Source: Terribium retamae
Lineage (GTDB): Bacteria > Pseudomonadota > Alphaproteobacteria > Rhizobiales > Rhizobiaceae
Assembly: GCF_022347545.1 (NCBI RefSeq)
Contig: NZ_JAKREW010000001.1
Coordinates: 372,001-436,000, forward strand
Length of the DNA: 64,000 nucleotides
Reading direction: 5' to 3'
Below are positions 58,166 through 64,000 of this stretch, piece by piece. The translations under genes were made by a program, and so were the position numbers. The number at the start of each line of letters is the position of its first letter. Within the stretch, counting starts at the first letter, position 1. A model generated the notes under the pieces. It ran no database searches. It was not told the origin of the DNA and worked only from the letters and a program-made list of their open reading frames with translations.

Positions 58166-59370
58166 TGTCGCTGGTGCCAGTTGAAGAAGCGTTGCGGCGG
58201 CTATTGGCGGACACCGAGCCACTATCCGCGGAAACTGTGGCATTAGCGGACGCGTTTGACCGGGTGCTTGCGGCGCCTTTGGCGGCGTTGCGCACACAGC
58301 CGCCCTTCGACGCCTCCGCAATGGATGGCTATGCGGTAAAGGCCGCCGATGTAGCCGCAACGCCCACGAAGCTGAAAGTGATCGGCAATGCGCCGGCCGG
58401 TCGTGCCTTCCAAGGCACCCTCGGCACAGGCGAAAGTGTGCGTATTTTCACCGGAGCACCGTTGCCGGCCGGAGCCGACACCATCGTTATCCAGGAAAAT
58501 GCGCGCGACCTCGGCAACGGTGCGATCGAAGTATTGGAGCCCTCGCTCGAAGGTCGCCATGTTCGCCGCAAGGGCCTGGATTTCAACGCCGGCGACGTTC
58601 TGCTCGAAAAGGGCCGCGTGCTCGACGCCGCGGCCCTTTCACTTGCGGCTGCCGCCAACCATCCGGCAGTTGCCGTGGTGCGTCGACCCCTGGTCGCCAT
58701 CATCGCCACGGGCGACGAATTGCTGCCGCCAGGCAGCACTCCCGGACCAGACCAGATCATTTCCTCAAATGCCTATGGAGTGGCGGCCGCGGCCCAGGCC
58801 GTCGGGGCCCGGGCACTGGATCTTGGCATTGCACCGGACCAGAAGGACGCAATAGCATCCGCGGTTCGGCAAGCTGTCGAGGCCGGCGCCAATGTTATCG
58901 TGACGCTTGGGGGCGCTTCTGTCGGCGACCACGATCTCGTGCACGATGTTCTGACCGGCGAAGGCATGACGCTGGATTTCTGGAAGCTCGCCATGCGTCC
59001 CGGCAAACCGTTGATGTTCGGGCGCATGGGCGCGATCCGCTGCATCGGCTTGCCGGGCAATCCCGTGGCAAGCCTGGTCTGCTCCCAGCTTTTCCTGAAA
59101 CCCCTGCTCGCTCGGTTGGGCGATCGTCCCTTCAGCCAGGACCTGCGCGAAGCGACGCTGATGACAAACATAGGCGCCAACGACCGCCGGCAGGACTATA
59201 TCCGCGCCCGAATCGAGCTGGACAACCACAAGCTGACCGCAACCCCGTTTGGAACGCAGGATTCCTCGATGCTGCGCACCCTATCGGACGCCAACGGCCT
59301 GATCGTTCGGCCCCCACATGCCCCCGAGGCCAAGGCGGGTTCCACCTGCCAAGTGTTGATGTTGCGCTGA
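58165..59370 (+). CDS. moeA: Molybdopterin molybdenumtransferase MoeA
   Basis: 401-aa enzyme inserting molybdate into adenylated molybdopterin. Order of domains visible: [60 protein letters not shown], the MoCF-binding GDELLPPGSTPGPDQIISSN and TLGGASVGDHDLVHDVL, MRPGKPLMFGRMGAIRCIGL and the C-terminal beta-barrel. The start at 58165 overlaps the moaC stop by one base. The last 30 bases lie inside a 36-bp tandem duplication. Confidence 0.97.
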   Translation: MSLVPVEEALRRLLADTEPLSAETVALADAFDRVLAAPLAALRTQPPFDASAMDGYAVKAADVAATPTKLKVIGNAPAGRAFQGTLGTGESVRIFTGAPLPAGADTIVIQENARDLGNGAIEVLEPSLEGRHVRRKGLDFNAGDVLLEKGRVLDAAALSLAAAANHPAVAVVRRPLVAIIATGDELLPPGSTPGPDQIISSNAYGVAAAAQAVGARALDLGIAPDQKDAIASAVRQAVEAGANVIVTLGGASVGDHDLVHDVLTGEGMTLDFWKLAMRPGKPLMFGRMGAIRCIGLPGNPVASLVCSQLFLKPLLARLGDRPFSQDLREATLMTNIGANDRRQDYIRARIELDNHKLTATPFGTQDSSMLRTLSDANGLIVRPPHAPEAKAGSTCQVLMLR

Positions 59371-59412
59371 CGCCGATCCACCTGCCAAGTGTTGATGTTG
59401 CGCTGACGCCGA
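59341..59412 (+). repeat. Perfect 36-bp tandem duplication at the 3' end of moeA
   Basis: The 36 bases 59341-59376, which include the last moeA codons and its TGA, are repeated exactly at 59377-59412. The second copy is untranslated, so the protein is intact. The identity of the copies suggests a recent slippage event. Confidence 0.95.
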
Positions 59413-59430
59413 CTGGAAACTTCCTCATGA

Positions 59431-59467
59431 ACAAAAAGACCTGGCCGGTTCTCAGGCGGCCAGGTCT
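59431..59467 (-). terminator. Terminator of the DUF1236 gene
   Basis: On the minus strand AGACCTGGCC-N11-GGCCAGGTCT followed by TTTTGTTC, 12 bp after the stop at 59479. The perfect 10-bp stem may also stop moeA transcription from the other side. Confidence 0.8.
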
Positions 59468-59478
59468 CGGTTACCGGG

Positions 59479-59808
59479 TCAATTTAAGACTTCGATGATC
59501 TCATGGGTTTCAGGATCCACGAGCACGGTCCTGTTGTCGATGACGGTATAGCGATAGCGTGTGTCGGGGACCTCGTGGAGCGTTACCGTTTCCGGCACCT
59601 TCGACCCGAGATTGAGCTCCAGGCCCAGCACATTGATGGAGGCCACCGGGTTCTTTTGCACATACTCGCGGATTACGGTCTTCTGCTCCGGCTGGATTAC
59701 TACGGCATTTGGCCGTTGTGCCGGGACGACCACCGTCTCCTGTGCATAGGAAGCACCAACGCCGGCAAGCATTGCGCAAACGGCATATACCGGAAGAAGC
59801 GTTTTCAT
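59479..59808 (-). CDS. Secreted DUF1236 family protein
   Basis: 109-aa periplasmic protein. Signal peptide about 1-22 (MKTLLPVYAVCAMLAGVGAS, cleavage after YAQ), then the DUF1236 pattern: QKTVIREYVQKNPVASINV, GSKVPETVTLHEVPDTRYRY and VIDNRTVLVDPETHEIIEVL. The family is widespread and often multi-copy in rhizobia, with no known function. AAAGGAGAGAACG precedes the ATG. Confidence 0.88.
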   Translation of the reverse strand: MKTLLPVYAVCAMLAGVGASYAQETVVVPAQRPNAVVIQPEQKTVIREYVQKNPVASINVLGLELNLGSKVPETVTLHEVPDTRYRYTVIDNRTVLVDPETHEIIEVLN

Positions 59809-60111
59809 CGTTCTCTCCTTTCAAGCACGATTGCCCGGAGAAGAAATGTCGATGACGGATGCACGTTCCCAAATTAATTAAGGTCTTCTTGCGGCGACTT
59901 TATGCCGGCGTTGAAGGTCGAGACGTCATGCGGGAGTTCGGGAGAGATCTGACTTTCAACTCCAGGCTGTAAACAGCCTCCCCTTCGTTAAGCTGAACAA
60001 AGCATCAACAAATTCATTAAACTTTAAATGGTTGCGGAACACAAATGGAACAGATAGTGTTTGTTCCGGGTTTGTTTTTCTGATTCCTGTTCCGTTCCAC
60101 GGAGGGTGGCA
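59809..60111. other. Divergent regulatory region between the DUF1236 gene and lexA
   Basis: 303 bp without a gene. The lexA side carries the SOS boxes listed separately. An AT-rich stretch at 59870-59882 may hold the promoter of the DUF1236 gene. I see no RNA gene here. Confidence 0.5.
60037..60051. promoter_or_regulatory. LexA (SOS) box upstream of lexA
   Basis: GAAC-ACAAATG-GAAC at 60037-60051 is an exact match to the alphaproteobacterial LexA operator GAAC-N7-GAAC (equally GTTC-N7-GTTC). A second, imperfect site GTTC-N7-GTTT lies at 60063-60077. Both sit within 75 bp of the lexA start, consistent with autoregulation. Confidence 0.85.
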
Positions 60112-60831
60112 ATGCTGACACGCAAGCAACACGAGCTTTTGCTCTTCATCCACGAACGGCTCAAAGAAAGCGGTATTCCACCGTCATTCGACGAGATGAA
60201 GGAAGCGCTCGACTTAGCCTCCAAGTCCGGCATCCACCGGTTGATCACGGCTTTGGAGGAACGCGGCTTTATTCGCCGACTGCCAAACCGGGCGCGTGCG
60301 CTGGAGGTTTTGCGGTTGCCTGATTCGATCGCCCCTGGTCTCAACGCAGCCAAGAAGTTCTCGCCCGCAGTTATCCAGGGCAGCCTTGGTCGTCCCGCTA
60401 AGGAGCCGCAGCGCTTGCAGGCGCCCAGCAATGACGACGACGCCGTCGCTTCTGTTTCGATTCCTGTCATGGGCCGCATCGCGGCCGGCGTGCCGATCGA
60501 TGCCATTCAGCACCGCACCCATTCGATCTCGGTGCCGCCGGATATGATTGCGGGTGGTGAGCACTATGCGCTTGAAGTCAAAGGCGATTCGATGATTGAG
60601 GCGGGTATTTTCGATGGCGACACCGTCATCATCCGCAACGCCAATACAGCCAATCCCGGCGAGATCGTTGTGGCCCTTGTCGACGAAGAGGAAGCCACGC
60701 TGAAGCGCTTCCGCCGCAAAGGTGCCTCCATCGCCCTGGAGGCTGCCAACCCGGCCTACGAAACGCGCATTTTTGGGCCAGACAGGGTCAAGGTGCAGGG
60801 CAAGCTGGTTGGGCTTATTCGACGTTATTGA
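60112..60831 (+). CDS. lexA: SOS repressor LexA
   Basis: 239-aa repressor and self-cleaving protease. N-terminal winged helix ([20 protein letters not shown], then [20 protein letters not shown]), a linker, and the S24 domain with the cleavage bond Ala125-Gly126 (GRIAAGVPI), catalytic Ser160 ([10 protein letters not shown]) and Lys198 (EEATLKRF). The start at 60112 has GGAGGGTGG upstream. It is convergent with the ComEC/Rec2 gene. Confidence 0.98.
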   Translation: MLTRKQHELLLFIHERLKESGIPPSFDEMKEALDLASKSGIHRLITALEERGFIRRLPNRARALEVLRLPDSIAPGLNAAKKFSPAVIQGSLGRPAKEPQRLQAPSNDDDAVASVSIPVMGRIAAGVPIDAIQHRTHSISVPPDMIAGGEHYALEVKGDSMIEAGIFDGDTVIIRNANTANPGEIVVALVDEEEATLKRFRRKGASIALEAANPAYETRIFGPDRVKVQGKLVGLIRRY

Positions 60832-60892
60832 AAGACAGGCGATTCTTTAGCTGGCTATCAATAGCCTATAAGAGAGCTGCAATTAGTTCAAC

Positions 60893-63379
60893 TTAGTTAG
60901 CTTGGCCCTTGAATTTGGACATTTTTTCCTCTCGAGGTGGCAGCCCTCGTGCCTCGCGTGTGAAGATGCGTTGAGCATGCCAAGGGCGATCGGAGTGGTC
61001 GAGAGCAAAAAGAACGTTAGCCGGCTTATCAGCAGGCGCATCGAACCTGATTGCCGCGCTGCCGAGAAGAGCGAGATCCTGTTTGGTTATCACCACGACC
61101 GCCGGTTCGTTGCAAGGATCTGCGGCGGTCGCGTCGTTGATCACAATGACCACGGCAATCGCGCAAGCCGCCCTCGCCACTCCTGCTTTCGTCGCCGTTG
61201 CGATCACTGCCCCTGAAGAATGCCTGGCGAAACAGAGACCTCCTCTACATAGAAATGATGTGCCGGGCGGCAGGTCGAGTGCATTTTCGATGGGTATCGC
61301 TGACTCTGTCGTCATTTCCTCTGGCGGAACCACGATTTCCGCGTCGAGCGCACGGCGCCAATTGTCGAGCATGAATACGTTCGGCCGTGCGCGGCTGACT
61401 GCCAGTTCACCGTCGCCCATGGGCAATGCGACAAGACGCGCGTCTTCTGAGATCAGAACATCAGGTGTGTCGACATCTCCCATGGTCAACAGAGCGGCAA
61501 GCGCAAACGGCAATGCGAATAATCTGAGCCAGGTCGTCGCCATCGCGCCAATGGCGAGCGCTGCGCTGACAAGAACCACCGACTGCGTAGAGACCAGTCC
61601 CACCCCGTCGACCGGCGACCGCGCCGAAATCCATTCGGCGATAGCCATCATGGCGGTCAATCCCTTGCCCATCGCATAGAGAAATACCCAGTCCACGCCA
61701 AACGGCATGAGGAGCGCACTGAGTACGGCCGCCGGCATGACGATGAGCGACACCACCGGCATGACTGCCAGATTGGCCAGCAGACTGAGTGGGGATACCC
61801 GTTGAAAATGCCAGACCGAGTACAGCGCTGTAGCCAAGCCGGCGATGATGGACGTGGCCGCCAGCATTGCGACAGCAACCAATGATTTGTGCACGAGCAA
61901 GCCGATGAACGAACGCGTCGGTGGAGGTGTTGCCGGAGCCAGACCGCGGCGCTCCGACCACGCGGCATAAGCACCGATAAGCGCCGCGGTCGCGGCAAAT
62001 GACATTTGGAAAGACGGGCCTACGACCTCATGTGGTGCGATCAGGATAACGATCACCGCTGAAATCGCCAGATTCCGCATGGAAAGCGCCGCTCGATCGA
62101 ACAACACCGCGATCAGCATCACGGCCAGCATGATGAAGCTGCGTTCGGCTGCAACCACCATGCCCGAGATCGCCAGATAAGCTGCGATCGAACAAAGGGC
62201 TGCGAAAGCGGCGTATTTCTTGACCGGCCGGCGCGCTGAAAAATTGGGGAACAGAGCAAAACCGCCACGCAACAACAGCATGACGGTTCCGGCCACCATC
62301 ACCATATGAAGACCCGAGATCGAGATAATGTGGTAGATGCCCGTGCGTCGCATGGCTTCGTTGACGGACTCCGGGATGCCGGCACGCACGCCCACGATCA
62401 ATGCTGCGGCGATCTCGCCTTCGGGGCCACCAATCGAAGCACGGATTCGATCGGCAATGGCCTGGCGGGCGGTCTCGACCGCCACCAGCAGGCTCGTCGT
62501 TGCTTCCATTTCCTGTTCAGTTGCTACAAGTTTCGGCTTCCCCATGAAGAAGCCCGTCGCGCCGATGCCATCGAAATAACTTTCGAAGGAAAAGTCATAG
62601 CCGCCGGGCCGCACAGGGCCGGCGGGTGGCATCAATCGGGCATAGCCGGACACGACGGTTCCCACTTGGATGTCTGCCGACATCGCCAGCGCCGAGAGCC
62701 GCACACGGCCCGGTTGGTAGCGTAACTTTGGCCGCTCGGTTGCAATGACATCAAGCGTAAGTCTTGTGCGTCCGCTCGCCATTGTCTCGACTGAGATGAC
62801 TCGTCCGGTAACTCGCGTTGATACCTGCGCCCCCAGCAAGTCGCCAGGCATGCGCCAGGTTTCGACCTTGCCGGCAAGAATGCCCAGCGCGAAGAAAAAC
62901 AACGCGGCTGCAACGAGATGCGCAGCCCGACGAGAGCGTGTGAAGAAAACGATGACGGCAAGAACCCAGCAACTGATCAGCGGCTGCAGAAAAGCCGGCT
63001 CGTTGGCGAGGGAAAAATAGACGACGGCGCCAGCCGCCAGAAAAACCGGCGCAAACAGAAAGGCGACACCGCGATCGAGTTCCATCGCCACCGCCGCGGC
63101 CAATAGGACGCGCGGATTCCGGCCCAGTTGTTTTCGCAGGTTTTGCCAGTGGTTCTGCAGCCACGAAATATCGTTTGAGGATATGACTTCAGCGCTGGAG
63201 CGAATGCGTCGGCGCGCAGCGATCAGATCATCGAGAGGCGATGCCGCATCCCCCTGCGGCAGATCAGACAACGCAGTCGCTGTGCCATTGGAGGCCGTTT
63301 CGGGCGCGAAAAGGAGCCGCTCGCTGATGCCCGGTTCGGCATCAGCGCCCCCTTGTCCACCCCGGCCAGTTCCAGCCAT
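60893..63379 (-). CDS. ComEC/Rec2 family membrane protein
   Basis: 828-aa integral membrane protein. An N-terminal hydrophobic region and DUF4131-type segment (about 80-270) precede the Competence domain with its signature IYHIISISGLHMVMVAGTVM (about 325-345) and many helices to about residue 620. The C-terminal 200 residues are soluble, but I find no HxHxDH metallo-beta-lactamase motif, which the full ComEC carries. Such proteins form a channel for single-stranded DNA uptake; whether this organism is competent is unknown. Gene next to gltX and lexA as in related genomes. Confidence 0.88.
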   Translation of the reverse strand: MAGTGRGGQGGADAEPGISERLLFAPETASNGTATALSDLPQGDAASPLDDLIAARRRIRSSAEVISSNDISWLQNHWQNLRKQLGRNPRVLLAAAVAMELDRGVAFLFAPVFLAAGAVVYFSLANEPAFLQPLISCWVLAVIVFFTRSRRAAHLVAAALFFFALGILAGKVETWRMPGDLLGAQVSTRVTGRVISVETMASGRTRLTLDVIATERPKLRYQPGRVRLSALAMSADIQVGTVVSGYARLMPPAGPVRPGGYDFSFESYFDGIGATGFFMGKPKLVATEQEMEATTSLLVAVETARQAIADRIRASIGGPEGEIAAALIVGVRAGIPESVNEAMRRTGIYHIISISGLHMVMVAGTVMLLLRGGFALFPNFSARRPVKKYAAFAALCSIAAYLAISGMVVAAERSFIMLAVMLIAVLFDRAALSMRNLAISAVIVILIAPHEVVGPSFQMSFAATAALIGAYAAWSERRGLAPATPPPTRSFIGLLVHKSLVAVAMLAATSIIAGLATALYSVWHFQRVSPLSLLANLAVMPVVSLIVMPAAVLSALLMPFGVDWVFLYAMGKGLTAMMAIAEWISARSPVDGVGLVSTQSVVLVSAALAIGAMATTWLRLFALPFALAALLTMGDVDTPDVLISEDARLVALPMGDGELAVSRARPNVFMLDNWRRALDAEIVVPPEEMTTESAIPIENALDLPPGTSFLCRGGLCFARHSSGAVIATATKAGVARAACAIAVVIVINDATAADPCNEPAVVVITKQDLALLGSAAIRFDAPADKPANVLFALDHSDRPWHAQRIFTREARGLPPREEKMSKFKGQAN

Positions 63380-63471
63380 TGGGTCTGCCCCTTGCGCCCC
63401 TGACCTCCTATGCTACATGAACGCCCAAACAACGAAAGCCCGCGCTTTCTGGCGCCCTTCCCGAGAGTTCC

Positions 63472-64000
63472 ATGTCCGATCAGGTAGTCACCCGTTTCGC
63501 TCCCTCGCCCACCGGTTATCTGCACATCGGCGGCGCGCGCACGGCCTTGTTCAACTGGCTTTACGCCCAACACACCAGGGGCAAGATGCTGTTGCGTATC
63601 GAGGACACCGACCGCGAGCGTTCCACAGAAGCGGCCACCGCAGCGATCATTGACGGACTGACTTGGCTCGGTCTCACCTGGGAGGGCGAGGCCGTCTCAC
63701 AGTTCCAGCGGGCAGCACGTCATCGCGAGGTCGCTGAAGAATTGGTCCGACTGGGCAAGGCCTACTATGCCTATGAGACGCCGGCTGAGTTGGACGCCAT
63801 GCGCGAGGCCGCACGTGCGCAGGGCTTGCCGCCGCGCTACAATGGATATTGGCGCGATCGCGACGCCTCCGAGGCGCCCAAAGGCCTATCGGGTGCCATC
63901 CGTATCAAGGTGCCACGGGACGGCGAGACCGTCGTCGACGATCTCGTACAGGGCGAAGTGCGCTTCCCGAACAAGGATCTCGACGACTTCATCATCCTGC
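63472..64000 (+). CDS. gltX: Glutamyl-tRNA synthetase, partial
   Basis: First 176 codons; the rest lies past the right edge. Class I synthetase start: [20 protein letters not shown] contains the HIGH-like motif HIGG, followed by [20 protein letters not shown] and [20 protein letters not shown]. It charges tRNA-Glu (and in this bacterial group often tRNA-Gln for later amidation). The ATG at 63472 has a weak ribosome binding site (GAGAG). Confidence 0.97.
   Translation, partial: MSDQVVTRFAPSPTGYLHIGGARTALFNWLYAQHTRGKMLLRIEDTDRERSTEAATAAIIDGLTWLGLTWEGEAVSQFQRAARHREVAEELVRLGKAYYAYETPAELDAMREAARAQGLPPRYNGYWRDRDASEAPKGLSGAIRIKVPRDGETVVDDLVQGEVRFPNKDLDDFIIL

Noticed and set aside
59341..59412. Repeat unit considered as part of a CRISPR array
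   Set aside because: Only two copies, directly adjacent without spacers, and it includes moeA codons. It is a simple tandem duplication.

Overview
The window is a GC-rich stretch of an alphaproteobacterial chromosome. It is almost certainly from the Hyphomicrobiales (Rhizobiales), most like the Mesorhizobium/Phyllobacteriaceae group. The evidence is the gene neighbourhood: dusB-ntrB-ntrC-ntrY-ntrX followed by hfq-hflX, a fused ispDF, pdhA-pdhB-pdhC-lpd-lipA with an extra lipoyl domain on the E1 beta subunit, eno, kdsA, pyrG-secG-tpiA, then ppiD-trpD-trpC-moaC-moeA-lexA and gltX, plus an mprF(lpiA)-acvB pair. A GAAC-N7-GAAC SOS box before lexA and a two-hairpin interspersed repeat after lipA fit the same group. 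The species cannot be named from the sequence alone.

Layout. Positions 1-7100 hold transport genes on the minus strand: the N-terminal part of a polyamine-type periplasmic binding protein, and a five-gene operon for a peptide/nickel-type ABC importer that ends with a NylB-like serine hydrolase. Both transcription units carry the same 17-bp inverted repeat upstream, so they probably share a regulator. Positions 7540-13460 hold mprF-acvB (synthesis and hydrolysis of lysyl-phosphatidylglycerol) and a small secreted protein beside a PepSY membrane protein. Positions 13700-19140 mix accessory genes (a YdhS-like flavoprotein, a luciferase-like monooxygenase with a 51-aa membrane protein upstream, an aminotransferase, mazG). 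From 19137 to 29261 lies the nitrogen and RNA regulation block (VOC, hflX, hfq, D-amino acid aminotransferase, ntrX, ntrY, ntrC, ntrB, dusB), all on the minus strand.

From 29401 to 44000 come isoprenoid synthesis (ispDF), cinA/pncC, ratA, lipA, the pyruvate dehydrogenase genes with a GNAT and an SGNH hydrolase gene between pdhC and lpd, ftsB, eno, an IPNS-type oxygenase, dodecin and kdsA. From 44000 to 48700 is an accessory stretch (VOC protein, TauE exporter, GNAT, NCS1 permease, DUF1697). From 48709 to the right edge is conserved housekeeping: pyrG, L,D-transpeptidase, DUF1905, secG, tpiA, ppiD, trpDC, moaC-moeA, DUF1236, lexA, ComEC/Rec2 and the start of gltX.

How the genes connect. LipA makes the lipoyl cofactor used by the neighbouring pdhB and pdhC products, and Lpd reoxidises it. 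Eno and TpiA feed the same central pathway. NtrBC and NtrYX are paired sensor/regulator systems expected to control nitrogen and redox responses. MprF and AcvB set the level of a cationic membrane lipid. I found no rRNA, tRNA, CRISPR array, insertion sequence, prophage or defence island, and no clearly new multi-gene system. The most useful unexplained signals are regulatory: the shared operator at 619 and 7175, three inverted repeats before pdhA, a CAA-N4-TTG site with phased repeats before ntrY, a dyad overlapping the ribosome binding site at 13655-13685, and the operator and small membrane protein at 16130-16328.
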